The notes: generated by a model not told the origin, from the sequence alone. Counted from the first letter of the stretch, positions 26,460 to 35,938 are shown. The stretch is DNA of 64,000 nucleotides from an uncultured Myxococcales bacterium (GCA_903929795.1 CAIYWC010000128.1:1-64000); one strand, 5' to 3'. Numbers and translations are program-made.

Positions 26460-29400
26460 CTACGGACATGCCGCGATGAAGTGCAGGTTGTCCACCGCGA
26501 CGCCAAAACCGCTGTTGCCAAAGCTGTCGACCGTGTCGAAATAGAACTCCAGCGTGATTTCCTGACCGATGTACGCCGACAGGTCGAGCGAAATGGTCAT
26601 CCAATTGCCGGTCGCGAAACCGCTGGCGCTCTTGTCCCAGAGCGTCGTCTTGGCGCCGCCGACGTAGACGTTGACGCTCAGCTGGTCGTAATACGTGCCG
26701 CTCTCCGTGTCCATGAACAGGTCAAAAGCCACTTTGCTCGGGACGTCGCCCGGCAGCGCGATCGGTGGCGTCTTGGCCGAGCCGTTCGTCGCGCCAAAGT
26801 CGTAGTTGCCCACGGTCGGGTCGCCGTAATAGAGCACGCCAGGCGGCGTCGTGCTCTTGGGGCTGCCAGACCAGATCTGCCAGCCTTGGCTGACGCCCGC
26901 GCTGTTGCTGAACACCATGCCCATTGCATCGTTGGCGTCGAATGTGTTGACCCAGACGTCCGGGATGCAGCAGCCCGTTGCGCCCGTGGGCGTGTGCTTG
27001 CACTTTTGCGCGACGCACGTGTCGGTCGTGCACTTGGTTTCACCGTCCGAGCAATCCGCGTCAACGCTGCAGCACGAATTCACGTTGCTGCACACGTTCT
27101 TGGTGCACGTGTCGATCGTGCAAGCGTTCTTGTCATCGCAGCCAGCGTTGCTCGTGCAGCAGCCGGCGATGGCGGAAAACTGGCAGTTGGCGCCCGGGCC
27201 GGGGCAGGTGTCCGCCGTGCACGGGTTGCCATCGTTGCAGTCGCCGTTGCCCATGCAGCAGCTCGCGATGGGCTGGAACTGGCACTTTTGGCTGACACAT
27301 TTGTCGGTCGTGCACAGCACGTTGTCATTGCAATCGCCGTCCGTGGCGCAGCAGCTGTATGGCCAGGTGCACTCGCCGTTGGAGCACACGCCGGTGTAGC
27401 AGCTGAGCGCAAAGGTGGGCGCGCACGCCGCGCTGGTGGCGCACTTCAGCGGCTGGCAGGTGCTGTCGATGTGGACGTTGTCCAGATACAGCTGCGTGTT
27501 GGTCACATTGCCAAAAGTCGACGAAGGCGAGACCTCAAAGCGCAGCGCGAAGCTCTTGCCTGCGACGGCGGAGAGGTCCAGCGTCACGGTTTGCCACGTC
27601 AGGTTCGCGGAGCTGACGGTCTTGGTGACCAGCGTGGTGTCAGCGCCATCGATGTCCGCCGAGACGCGCAGGCTCAAGCCGGACGAGACCGTGTCCGCCC
27701 GGTAGCTGAAGCTGAGCGACGCTTCCTTGCCCGGCAGCAGCGTGATGTACGGTGCGACCGCCGCCGCCTTGGGCTTGGACGCCGCTGGCACCGAGTAAGT
27801 CGCGGCGCTGGGATTGCCAAAGGCCAGCACGCCGGTGCCGCCCACGGAATCCGCGACGTTCTTGTAGTACCAGGTCGGCCCGGACGCCGCCATGGGCGTC
27901 ATCGTGTAGCCGCCGTCGCTGGTGTCAAAGCTGCTGCTCAGCACCGTCGGCGCGCAACAGCCGGGCGCGGTGGACGCGGCATACGCGCACTGGCCCGCGG
28001 TGCATGCGTCCTTGGTGCAGGGATCGAAGTCATCGCAATCGCTGTCATTTTGGCAGCAGACGCTCTGGAATACGCACTGGCCGGCGCTGCAGCTGCCGGT
28101 GAAGCAGGAGTCAGCTGAAGTGCATTCGGCGTCGGTCTTGCAGCAGGTGTTTTGGTGCTTGCAGGCGCCGCCGGGCGCGGCGCAGGCGTCGATTGTGCAC
28201 GCGTCCTTGTCGTCGCAGTCGGCTGCCGTCATGCAGCAATCGACCGCCGCGCTGTGCTGGCAGTTGCCGCCCGGAACCGGGCACAAGTCCAGCGTGCAGG
28301 GCTTGCCGTCGTTGCAGTCGCCCACGGTGTTGCAGCAATCCGCCTTGGGCGTGTGGACGCAGCCCGGCGTGCCGCCGCTGGTGGGCTGGCACAAGTCCGC
28401 ACTACACGCGTTGCCATCGTCGCAATCGGCCGCCACGGCGCAGCAGCCGGTCGAGATCTCGATCTCATCGACGTACACGCCCTCAAACGCGTTGACGTTG
28501 CCGTCGATCGAGTCGAACGCAAACTGCAGCGTCACCGACTTGCCAGCCCAGCCCGACACGTCAAGCGTGATCCGTTGCCAGGAGCCATGCGTCGTGCTGA
28601 GCATCGCGTCGGAATTCCAGATCGGCACCGTCGCGGCGCCGTCCAGCACGTTCACCGTCAGCATATCAAAGCCCGCGGACGCTTCCGTGTCCATCCACAG
28701 CCAGAACGACGCGGTCGGATTCACGCCCGCGGTCTGCGGCACCGGCAGCGGCGGCAGCGTGGCCGTGCCCGCGACTTGCTTGCCGTTGGCGTAGGTCAGC
28801 GTCGTTGGATCGCCAAAATACAAGCTGATGCCTCCCGAGACGCTGCGGGCACTGCTGAAATTCCAGCCGATTCCGCCCTTGACGGTGTCCACAACCGAGA
28901 CGCCTTCGCCCGGTCCGTCCAGCGGCGCGACGCCGGAAATGGCGCTCAGCTTGCCGGTGGCGACCTTGGGTGCGCAGGCGAGGCATGGCGTGACGTCGTC
29001 CGCGAGCCCGGCGCCGTAGCACGCGACCTGACCGGCGCCGTATGGCGTCAGGCAAACGTTGGCTTTGATGCTGAACGTGCAAATACCCTGAAAACAGGCG
29101 CCTTTTGCGCACGGAATGTCGCAGTCAGCGTTCGCGGTGCAGGTCGTCGCGTGCACCGATTTGCCGATGCCCGCGGCATCCTCGGGCGGCACGTCGATCG
29201 CCACTTCGGCGGCGTCCACGGCGTCGGTACCTGCGACTGTGTCCGTCACGTCGCTCCCGTCCGCGACCACGTCCGTTGCGGCGACGTCCGTCGCGCCGCT
29301 GTCCGCAGCGTCGGTCACCGCGTCAACCGCGTCCGTGCCAGCCGCATCGACGGCCTGGGCATCGGGCGCCGCGTCGTCTGCGGTGGCGTCCGTGCCCGCT

Positions 29401-29528
29401 GCGTCGGTGGAAACGTTGCTGGCAGCCGGTGTTGAGCCGCAGGCCGCCGCAAACAGCACAAGCATGCAGAGCGCCTGCACGGTGCCGCGTTCTCGCTGGC
29501 AAGAGCCTTTCACACCGGCCATCCGCAT
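26460..29528 (-). CDS. Giant modular Cys-rich lipoprotein C
   Basis: About 1022 residues, first gene of the C-B operon. The lipobox FAAAC gives Cys30, followed by a tether of about 90 residues dominated by Asp, Ala, Thr and Val. Three jelly-roll-like modules end in GVYVDEIEISTGC, LYLDNVHIDSTC and VAVDNLHFIAACP, each with a YFGD, AFGN or YYGD signature. Between them are two long Cys arrays with at least ten C-C-x-x-D-x-D-C-x-D-x-x-x-C-T-x-D-x-C units, expected to be disulfide-rich. ATG at 29528 has GGAG 7 nt upstream; ATG at 29522 is equally possible. The open frame to 29630 reads through the promoter region and is rejected. Confidence 0.85.
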   Translation of the reverse strand: MRMAGVKGSCQRERGTVQALCMLVLFAAACGSTPAASNVSTDAAGTDATADDAAPDAQAVDAAGTDAVDAVTDAADSGATDVAATDVVADGSDVTDTVAGTDAVDAAEVAIDVPPEDAAGIGKSVHATTCTANADCDIPCAKGACFQGICTFSIKANVCLTPYGAGQVACYGAGLADDVTPCLACAPKVATGKLSAISGVAPLDGPGEGVSVVDTVKGGIGWNFSSARSVSGGISLYFGDPTTLTYANGKQVAGTATLPPLPVPQTAGVNPTASFWLWMDTEASAGFDMLTVNVLDGAATVPIWNSDAMLSTTHGSWQRITLDVSGWAGKSVTLQFAFDSIDGNVNAFEGVYVDEIEISTGCCAVAADCDDGNACSADLCQPTSGGTPGCVHTPKADCCNTVGDCNDGKPCTLDLCPVPGGNCQHSAAVDCCMTAADCDDKDACTIDACAAPGGACKHQNTCCKTDAECTSADSCFTGSCSAGQCVFQSVCCQNDSDCDDFDPCTKDACTAGQCAYAASTAPGCCAPTVLSSSFDTSDGGYTMTPMAASGPTWYYKNVADSVGGTGVLAFGNPSAATYSVPAASKPKAAAVAPYITLLPGKEASLSFSYRADTVSSGLSLRVSADIDGADTTLVTKTVSSANLTWQTVTLDLSAVAGKSFALRFEVSPSSTFGNVTNTQLYLDNVHIDSTCQPLKCATSAACAPTFALSCYTGVCSNGECTWPYSCCATDGDCNDNVLCTTDKCVSQKCQFQPIASCCMGNGDCNDGNPCTADTCPGPGANCQFSAIAGCCTSNAGCDDKNACTIDTCTKNVCSNVNSCCSVDADCSDGETKCTTDTCVAQKCKHTPTGATGCCIPDVWVNTFDANDAMGMVFSNSAGVSQGWQIWSGSPKSTTPPGVLYYGDPTVGNYDFGATNGSAKTPPIALPGDVPSKVAFDLFMDTESGTYYDQLSVNVYVGGAKTTLWDKSASGFATGNWMTISLDLSAYIGQEITLEFYFDTVDSFGNSGFGVAVDNLHFIAACP

Positions 29529-29600
29529 CCCCTCTCTCCCGTCGTTGCAGCCGTGCGTGGCGGCAAAGTCAACCGCGCACGATTGCCGACACATCCGCCC

Positions 29601-29630
29601 AGTGTAACACGGGCGGCGGGGCCCACACAA
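29601..29630 (-). promoter_or_regulatory. Candidate promoter for the lipoprotein C-B operon
   Basis: On the minus strand TTGTGT (29630-29625) and TACACT (29606-29601) are separated by 18 bp. The match is moderate. The predicted start near 29594 leaves a leader of about 65 nt. Nothing else is evident in the 153 nt between the beta-barrel stop and this lipoprotein. Confidence 0.4.
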
Positions 29631-29681
29631 ATACGCCGCGACGGGATGCGCGAAGGGAAACGCTGTCCGCCAAGGCGGCGG

Positions 29682-31364
29682 TCAGAACTTGAAACGCAGC
29701 GCCGCGTCCAGGCGCCAGACCGACTGCGCGCGCGCGCCCGAGGGCGAATCCAGCGCAGCGCCCGGCAGCAGGTACGCCGCGCGCAGCATCGCCGTCGTCT
29801 TCAGCGCCTTCCACCAGAGCGCGGCTTCGGGCTCCAAGCCCAGAAAGCTCGACTTGCCCGGCGTCGCGTTGTCGGATGCGGCCAGCGCCATCATCACGTC
29901 GGCGTTGAACGACAGCCCCTGCTCAGGCCCGGTCTCCAGCAGCGTCAGCTGCCAAGTTGGCTTGAGATACCATGTGTTGGCCACGGCGCCGATGATGTCG
30001 CGAAACAGGATGCTGTCCACCAGGAACGCGCGGTTGAAGTTGTAGCCGGTGATGAGCGAGCGCGGCGCGGCGTCAGGCGCGGGGCCGGTCCGCCAATTGT
30101 CCTGGTCGTTGACGCCAAAACCGCCCGCGCGATCGCCCGTGGCGAGGCCGAAGTCGAAATTCCACATCTGGCGGCCCTGGCGCAATTCGCCCCGGCTGGC
30201 AAAACCGCCGCTGATCAGCGTCTTTGACGTGACCGTGCTCGTGCGCTCATCGGCGGTCGCGACCGTGCCGTAGCGAAACGCGCCCTCAAATTGCAGACGC
30301 AGCGGTGCGTCCGCCAGCTTGCCGCGCCAATCGAGGTAGACCTGCGGCGTGAACTGCCGGACCGTCCGCGGAATCAGCTGGTCGCAGGTCTTTTGCTGGG
30401 AGCAATCGCCGTGCTCGCCGTAGAAGCCGTTGTCCTGGCTTTGGTACATCAGCGCAGCCGCGAACTTCAGTCCAGGCGCCGATGCCGGCTTCGCGGTCTC
30501 CGCCTGCACCAGCCAGCGCGTCGCGTCGGTGCTGATCTCCAAGGGAATCGGCTGACCATCGGTCACGGTCGCGTTCACGCCCTTGGTCAGCACGGAAGTG
30601 CCCGTCACGGCCGTCGAGCTCAGCGGGCCCTTGAACAGCATGTCGCGCGCAGCCGTCAGGCGAAACCCGAACAGTTCCGCGGAGATTTGAATGCGGTCCA
30701 CGTCGTCCTGGAAATCCGCCAGCAGGTCGCGCCCGTCATTGCGCACCATGCCGAGGCCAAAATGGTCGCCCATCCGGCCGATGTCCAGTTCGCCCATGCC
30801 CAACACGCGCACGTGCACCCACGCGCGGCGCACGCCGATCGCCGCCGTCGAAGCCACGCCACCGGTCGGCGACGTCCACTGCGCCAGGTATTGCGCCTGG
30901 TTGTTCGACAGCGCCAGCGACTGCGGAATGCCAGCCTGATTTGCGCTCTGAACCGTCGGGCTCTGGCCGTCCACACCCGCGCGGCTCTGGCCGCCCAGCG
31001 TCAGGTTGCTGACGCCGTCGATTTGCGTGCAAATATCCGCCCATTCCGCAACGTGAAGCACCGGATCAAACCGCAGCCGCAGATCGCCGATACCCATGCG
31101 ACCGTCCGCCGGCGTCGAATTCAGCTCGCCGTGGCGCACGTCCATGTGCGGCGCGATGCTGGGATCCGAGGTCGTGAACCGGATGCCGTCCAGATAGTCC
31201 AGCCGCGTGCGCATTTCGCCGTGCAGGTCCAGCAGGACAAGCGGCGTCGTGGGCGGCGTCGGCTGGCCCTCTTGCGGCGGTTCAGCGGCCAATGCCGCGG
31301 CCGACCCCAGCCCGCACAGGGTCAGGAGCAAGCCAAGGCGGACGCGCAAAGTGCAAACCAGCAT
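29682..31364 (-). CDS. Outer-membrane beta-barrel protein
   Basis: A 560-residue predicted outer-membrane porin-like protein. A Sec signal peptide ends SAAALAAEPP, and the last residues RLDAALRFKF end in Phe, the usual beta-barrel insertion signal. The body consists of alternating amphipathic strands (RTRLDYLDGIRF, GIGDLRLRFDPVLHV, AWVHVRVLGMGELDIGRMGD). HFGLGMVRNDG resembles a family I remember as TIGR04551 from myxobacteria; that label is unverified. ATG at 31364 has AGGA 5 nt upstream and starts the signal peptide; the frame stays open to 31439. It lies just upstream of the giant lipoprotein cluster in the same direction. Confidence 0.8.
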   Translation of the reverse strand: MLVCTLRVRLGLLLTLCGLGSAAALAAEPPQEGQPTPPTTPLVLLDLHGEMRTRLDYLDGIRFTTSDPSIAPHMDVRHGELNSTPADGRMGIGDLRLRFDPVLHVAEWADICTQIDGVSNLTLGGQSRAGVDGQSPTVQSANQAGIPQSLALSNNQAQYLAQWTSPTGGVASTAAIGVRRAWVHVRVLGMGELDIGRMGDHFGLGMVRNDGRDLLADFQDDVDRIQISAELFGFRLTAARDMLFKGPLSSTAVTGTSVLTKGVNATVTDGQPIPLEISTDATRWLVQAETAKPASAPGLKFAAALMYQSQDNGFYGEHGDCSQQKTCDQLIPRTVRQFTPQVYLDWRGKLADAPLRLQFEGAFRYGTVATADERTSTVTSKTLISGGFASRGELRQGRQMWNFDFGLATGDRAGGFGVNDQDNWRTGPAPDAAPRSLITGYNFNRAFLVDSILFRDIIGAVANTWYLKPTWQLTLLETGPEQGLSFNADVMMALAASDNATPGKSSFLGLEPEAALWWKALKTTAMLRAAYLLPGAALDSPSGARAQSVWRLDAALRFKF

Positions 31365-31410
31365 CAAGGTCCTGACGTGGCGCGGGCCAACGTGGCTCCG
31401 GGGACGGCGG

Positions 31411-31439
31411 AGTGTAGGAGCCATGGCCGGTCTGCGCAA
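31411..31439 (-). promoter_or_regulatory. Candidate promoter for the beta-barrel gene
   Basis: On the minus strand TTGCGC (31439-31434) and TACACT (31416-31411) are 17 bp apart. The -10 box TACACT equals the one before lipoprotein C. It sits 47 nt before the chosen ATG, within the 117-nt gap after the glycosyltransferase. Confidence 0.4.
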
Positions 31440-31481
31440 CCCGATCCGCGGGGGCGCGGGCGCCTTCGGGCGCGATTTGCA

Positions 31482-33926
31482 CTACTTCGTGCGGGTCGGC
31501 GCCTCGTACACGCTCAGCATCGGCACGCCATCAAGCGACCACTGAGCGACCGGCGTGCGCCACTGGTAGGTCTGCCACAGGTCCAGTTCGTAATCGTCGT
31601 GGTCTTTTTGGTGATGAAAAAAGCCCAGCGCGGTCGGCACGCCTGCCTCGGATGTGTAGCGCAAATCGCGGCGAAACCAGCCCTCCCGCTGGTACATGAC
31701 ATACGCGCCCCAGGCGGATTTGTGAAACCAAATCAGGGCGTTTTGTGGCGCCCGGCGGTTGACTTCCTCCAGCAGAGCGCGCGTGGTTCCGCCCCAGAAC
31801 TGCCGCTGCATGCCAGCCTCGGCGGCGCCGGGAATTCCGCCGATCAGGTCGTTGTAATACGCCGTGCCCTGCGGATGCGCGTCCGCGGTCGCCTGCGCGG
31901 ACGGCAGCAGCACCGCCAACGCCATCGCCCACGCCAGCAGCCCCGGCACCGCATGCCCGCGCCACCAGGACAGCGCCGGCGGGGCGAATTGCCGCATCAG
32001 CGCCGCCTCGACGCTGCCGGGATTGACGCCGGCCATGTCCGTCGCTGTGCCATCCGCGGGGGCAATCGCCTCCGCCAGCCGCCGCCAAATGGCCTGCAGG
32101 CCGCGCGCGGCGATCAGCAGCATGAAGGCGAACGCCAGCATCCAATGCTTGGTCCCGCCAAAGATCGGCGTGCCCGGCATCGAGATCAGCGCCATCGGCC
32201 AGATCGCAGACATCAGGATCAGCCGATCCCAGCTGCGCAGCTCCGCCGTCCGGCCAAAGTCGTCCAGGCCCAGCGGCCCTGCGCGGCGCATGCGCGCCCG
32301 GTAGGCCTCCACGTCCGCGACGCGGCCCATCTCGCGCGCCGTCTCCTCGCGCCGCTTGGTCGCGACGTCCAGCGGCACCGTCGCGTCGTGCTGCGGCTCA
32401 GACCTCTGCTTGCGGTTTTGCCGCCACGTCGCCGCGTGATGCAGCCAATCCGGCAGCCGCCGCGGCCAGTACACCGCCAGCAGGCCCAGCGCGAACGCCA
32501 GCAGCAGCACCAGCGGCCACGTCAGCGCGGTCATCACCCAAGCAAATTGCGGCGGAAACGGCGGGTATGCCAGCACTTGGCCGAAATAGGTCTGCATGTA
32601 GTGCTCGTGGTGCAGGTGAAACTCCAGCCAGCGCAGGAAGTTATCCAGCGTGTCGACCCACAGCAGCGGCCAACCGGCGATCAGAATCGCAAACCCGACT
32701 GGCAGCATCACGAAGAACACCGCCGGCACTGGCGGCGTGGACACCTGCAAAAAGCGCGTGAACGGCAGCAGCAGCACGGCGAGCGCCAGCAGCGGATGCA
32801 GGAAATACGCCGGAATCGCCAGCAGAATGCCGCCGACCAGCCACGGCACGCGCTGCAGCCACCGGCCCGGTGCCAGCGACACCTCAAAACGGCCTTCCGC
32901 CAGCGCGTCCCACAGCCAGTGACCGATCAGCACCACGGGCAGGAACAACGCGTTGTGCTTGGCCAACAGCGAAAAGCCCCACAGGATCGCGGTCGGCAAG
33001 ATCCAGCGCCGCGACCGGAGCGAGCGGTGGTAGCACAGCGTCGTGGCAAAAAGCAGCGTGGTAATCGTGGTGTCAAAGCACGCCAGATGCGCGTGGTAGA
33101 ACGGCTGCGGCAGACACAGCCAGCCCATGCCGGCGCACACGGCAAACGCGCGCGCCGCTTGCGCCGGGCCCCACGCCGTCTGCGGGCCCGTGAACAGCAG
33201 CCGCGCCGCCAGGTACAGCAGCGCGACAAGCAGGCCGGCAAAGGCCGCACCCGGAAAGCGCATCGCGCTCGACTCCGACATCACGTAGAGCTTGCGCTGC
33301 TCCAGCGCCTCGCAGCCGGTCCGGCGGATCACACCCCCACGTCCCGAGCTGACACTGTCGCCCAGGCCGGGCGCGAGGCACGTCGCCTTCAGCAGCGCCA
33401 GGTCCGCCGACTTGTCCAGCCGCACCGTCGCGTGGTCGTTCTTGCGCTCCAGCACCTTGCCCTGCACCAGGCGGCGCGGCCCGATATCCGGCGGGCTGTC
33501 GACAAGCTGCGGCTTGAGCAGCCAGATCTTGCTGTTCACCTCGTAGCCATGCGCCGGGCCGAGGTCGTTGACGTCCAGCAGCGTCTCGCCGTCCTTGGCG
33601 TGGATGTTGGAGATCGGTCGGAGCTTGCGGCCCAACGCCCGCCAGGAGAAGCCAAACAGGATCTTGTCCAGCGGCGGATGCTCCGAATTGGCGCGCCAGG
33701 TGTCCAGGATCGCCTTGCGCTCCAGGGCGTCGCGGCGCGACTTGCCGCCGGCTTCGACCTTGACGAACCAGTCCTGGTAGGCCTCCGCATGGCCGAAATA
33801 AAAAGCCTCGTCGCGGACAAAACCCATGTCGTTGGTCGCGACGATCAGCAGCGTGGCCACAAGCCACAGCGCCAAGGCGATGCCGAGGTCCAACGGGCGG
33901 CGCAGCTGCGGTTCGGGCGTGGTCAT
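31482..33926 (-). CDS. GT39-type (GT-C) membrane glycosyltransferase
   Basis: An 814-residue polytopic enzyme expected to transfer a sugar from a lipid carrier to protein or lipid A at the periplasmic face. The first loop carries FVRDEAFYFGHAEAYQDW, where the Asp/Glu is the likely catalytic acid of GT-C enzymes, and SEHPPLDKIL, the conserved H-P-P-L motif. About ten or more transmembrane helices follow (FAGLLVALLYLAARLLF, ILPTAILWGFSLLAKHNALF and others). An unusually long loop of about 130 residues lies between the HPPL motif and the second helix. It starts 9 nt after the FHA/sigma54 regulator gene and is probably co-transcribed. The substrate is unknown. Confidence 0.87.
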   Translation of the reverse strand: MTTPEPQLRRPLDLGIALALWLVATLLIVATNDMGFVRDEAFYFGHAEAYQDWFVKVEAGGKSRRDALERKAILDTWRANSEHPPLDKILFGFSWRALGRKLRPISNIHAKDGETLLDVNDLGPAHGYEVNSKIWLLKPQLVDSPPDIGPRRLVQGKVLERKNDHATVRLDKSADLALLKATCLAPGLGDSVSSGRGGVIRRTGCEALEQRKLYVMSESSAMRFPGAAFAGLLVALLYLAARLLFTGPQTAWGPAQAARAFAVCAGMGWLCLPQPFYHAHLACFDTTITTLLFATTLCYHRSLRSRRWILPTAILWGFSLLAKHNALFLPVVLIGHWLWDALAEGRFEVSLAPGRWLQRVPWLVGGILLAIPAYFLHPLLALAVLLLPFTRFLQVSTPPVPAVFFVMLPVGFAILIAGWPLLWVDTLDNFLRWLEFHLHHEHYMQTYFGQVLAYPPFPPQFAWVMTALTWPLVLLLAFALGLLAVYWPRRLPDWLHHAATWRQNRKQRSEPQHDATVPLDVATKRREETAREMGRVADVEAYRARMRRAGPLGLDDFGRTAELRSWDRLILMSAIWPMALISMPGTPIFGGTKHWMLAFAFMLLIAARGLQAIWRRLAEAIAPADGTATDMAGVNPGSVEAALMRQFAPPALSWWRGHAVPGLLAWAMALAVLLPSAQATADAHPQGTAYYNDLIGGIPGAAEAGMQRQFWGGTTRALLEEVNRRAPQNALIWFHKSAWGAYVMYQREGWFRRDLRYTSEAGVPTALGFFHHQKDHDDYELDLWQTYQWRTPVAQWSLDGVPMLSVYEAPTRTK

Positions 33927-33935
33927 CGGGTCGGG

Positions 33936-35408
33936 CTACTCGTCATCGTCGCCGGGCTTGCCGGCCACCAGGTTGTATTTGCGGGCCAGCCGCCTGAAAT
34001 GCTTGCGATCCACGTCCGCGTCGCGCGCCGCTTGGCTCAGGTTGCCGCCGTGGCGGGTCAGCACGGCGGCCAGATAATCGCGCTCAAAAGTCCCCAGCCA
34101 ATTCTCCTTGGCGTCGCGGAAGTTCAGGTCCGCGTGAATCGGCACGGCGTTCGTGCCCGGCGTGGGCGGCGCCAGCGGTTCGGTCGGCAGGTGCGGGTCC
34201 TCGCGGCGGCGCGGTCCGTCGACGCCGCGGATACTCTCGGGCAAATCGTCCACTTGCAGCAAGTCGCCGTCGGCAAATGAGCACGCGCGCTCGACAATAT
34301 TGCCCAATTCCCGGACATTTCCCGGCCAGTCATGGTCGTGCAACAGCTGCAGCGCGTCTTGGCTGATGCCTTTCACGCGCGGGCTTGTCGGGTCCTTTTG
34401 CCCCGGCCCGCCGCGGTTGAACGCGCCGTTTCGCAGCATGTGCTCGGCCAAAAAGCGAATATCCTCGCGGCGTTCGCGCAGCGGCGGCAGATGCAGCCGC
34501 ACCACGCCCAGACGGTAGAACAGGTCCTCGCGAAACCGGCCGGCCTTGACTTCCGCCCGCAGATCGCGGTTCGTGGCCGCCAGCACCCGCACGTTGATCT
34601 GAATCGGCCGGTTGCCGCCCACGCGGCGGATCTCGCGGGTCTCCAGCGCGCGCAACAACTTGGGCTGCAAATCCAGCGCCAATTCACCGACTTCGTCCAA
34701 AAAGAGCGTGCCGCCGTGGGCCAGCTCGAACAGGCCCTGACGCGTCGCCAGCGCGCCGGTGAAGCTGCCTTTCTCGTGGCCAAACAGTTCGGATTCAATC
34801 AGATTTTGCTGCACCGCGCTGCAGTCGAACACGATGAACGGCTGGTTCGCGCGCGGAGACAAGTGGTGCAGCGTGCGCGCCACAACCTCCTTGCCCGTGC
34901 CCGTTTCGCCTTCCAGCACGACCGTGGCGCCCGTCGGCGCGACCTTCTCCACCGCCGCCATCAGCCGCCGCATGGACTCCGACTGCCCGACCAGCGCGCC
35001 CAGCTGGCCGTCCGCCCGCGGCCGCAGGTCCAGCTTCTCGGTCACGACGGAAAACCGCAGCGTCGTCCCGCCCAGCCGAACCGTGCAACCGGAGCGAAGC
35101 CACGCCTCGCGCACGCGCACGCGGTCGACGTACGTGCCCGTCGCCGAGCGCAAGTCCTCGATAAGAAACGCCTCGCCGTCGCCGAAAATCCGCGCGTGGT
35201 GGCGGCTGACGCGGTCGTCGTCCAGCACCAGATCGTTGTCTTCCAGCGCGCCAAGCGTCACGATCGGCTGGTCAAAAATGTACTCGGTGGCGCCACCGTC
35301 CGCGCCCGTCGCGATCAACTTGCAGCGGCGCAGGGTCAGCGAATTCGGCGATGGCGAAACAACTGTCATCGCGCGCGTCCGGTCACGAAACGGAGAGCCG
35401 TCACCCAT
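33936..35408 (-). CDS. FHA-domain sigma54-dependent transcription activator
   Basis: A 490-residue enhancer-binding protein. An N-terminal FHA domain (about residues 25-115, with the phosphothreonine-binding signature VSRHHARI and [12 protein letters not shown]) replaces the usual receiver domain, so control by a Ser/Thr kinase is likely. The AAA+ domain has Walker A GETGTGKE, the sigma54-contact loop GSFTGA, Walker [13 protein letters not shown] and the arginine-finger region [22 protein letters not shown] Fis-type helix-turn-helix closes the protein ([23 protein letters not shown]). ATG at 35408 has AGGTGA 8 nt upstream; the in-frame GTG at 35420 overlaps that site. The glycosyltransferase follows 9 nt later. 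Confidence 0.95.
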   Translation of the reverse strand: MGDGSPFRDRTRAMTVVSPSPNSLTLRRCKLIATGADGGATEYIFDQPIVTLGALEDNDLVLDDDRVSRHHARIFGDGEAFLIEDLRSATGTYVDRVRVREAWLRSGCTVRLGGTTLRFSVVTEKLDLRPRADGQLGALVGQSESMRRLMAAVEKVAPTGATVVLEGETGTGKEVVARTLHHLSPRANQPFIVFDCSAVQQNLIESELFGHEKGSFTGALATRQGLFELAHGGTLFLDEVGELALDLQPKLLRALETREIRRVGGNRPIQINVRVLAATNRDLRAEVKAGRFREDLFYRLGVVRLHLPPLRERREDIRFLAEHMLRNGAFNRGGPGQKDPTSPRVKGISQDALQLLHDHDWPGNVRELGNIVERACSFADGDLLQVDDLPESIRGVDGPRRREDPHLPTEPLAPPTPGTNAVPIHADLNFRDAKENWLGTFERDYLAAVLTRHGGNLSQAARDADVDRKHFRRLARKYNLVAGKPGDDDE

Positions 35409-35486
35409 TGCGTCGTTCACCTGGAGCCGGTGTCGCGGCGTGTATCGCCGCAGGCGGGCGTGCCGCGCGACCCAGCCAACAGCAGG

Positions 35487-35520
35487 AAGGCCTGGTGACC
35501 GCCAGCTGTCACAAGGCCTT
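35487..35520 (-). terminator. Hairpin terminator after the DksA-family gene
   Basis: Immediately after the stop (35521-35519) the minus strand reads AAGGCCTTGTGAC, an 8-nt loop and GTCACCAGGCCTT: twelve of thirteen positions pair. No long T-run follows, but stem strength and position support termination before the FHA regulator gene. The remainder of the 110-nt gap shows no clear promoter. Confidence 0.55.
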
Positions 35521-35938
35521 ACATCTCAAACGAGGTCATGCGCTGGCGCCGCTTCTCGTACATCTTCTCGACGTGCTCCTGCTTTTCCTTGCAATCGATG
35601 CACAGGTTGGCTTCCGGGCGCGCGAGCAAGCGGTTCGCGCCGATGACTGCGTCGCACTCTTCGCAATAGTTGTACTCGCCGGCTTCAATGCGGCGAATCG
35701 CCTTGTCGATCTTCTTCAACAACGTCGCGTCGCGATCGCGCAGGCGGAATTCAAACGCCTGATCGTAGCCAACGCTGGACAGGTCCATCTCGTCGGCCAC
35801 GCGGAGCTCGTCCGGATCCTGATTCTGCTCAGCCGCCTTCACGGCCGCCAGCGTCCTTTCGCGCTTCTCGATCAGCATCAGGCGCTGTTGTTCGACCTGC
35901 TCGTCGGTCAGCGGTTGAAGCTCGAAATTCTCGGCCAT
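35519..35938 (-). CDS. dksA: DksA/TraR-family RNA polymerase-binding regulator
   Basis: A 139-residue protein of the family that enters the RNA polymerase secondary channel and adjusts initiation, often with ppGpp. A long N-terminal coiled coil (about 10-85) is followed by a four-Cys zinc finger YCEEC to CIDC and a C-terminal helix. The coiled-coil tip reads DEMDLSS (Asp49, Asp52, Ser54); E. coli DksA has D-x-x-D-R-A there, so the tip Ala is replaced by Ser. Length and the motif RRIEAGEYNYCEEC fit DksA-like proteins. GGGGGAGG lies 5 nt before the ATG. A good promoter is at 35967-35995 and a hairpin follows the stop. Confidence 0.92.
   Translation of the reverse strand: MAENFELQPLTDEQVEQQRLMLIEKRERTLAAVKAAEQNQDPDELRVADEMDLSSVGYDQAFEFRLRDRDATLLKKIDKAIRRIEAGEYNYCEECDAVIGANRLLARPEANLCIDCKEKQEHVEKMYEKRRQRMTSFEM

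Noticed and set aside
23385-28118. A 1577-codon open frame on the plus strand
   Set aside because: It lies antisense to lipoproteins A, B and C. Its protein is a Val/Ala/Arg-rich string without domain motifs, as expected for the complement of Asp/Thr/Cys-rich GC-biased genes, and no ribosome site or promoter supports it.
30291-34280. A 1329-codon open frame on the plus strand
   Set aside because: It is antisense to the beta-barrel, glycosyltransferase and FHA regulator genes. The translation is Arg/Gln/His-rich and featureless, while the minus strand encodes recognisable proteins.
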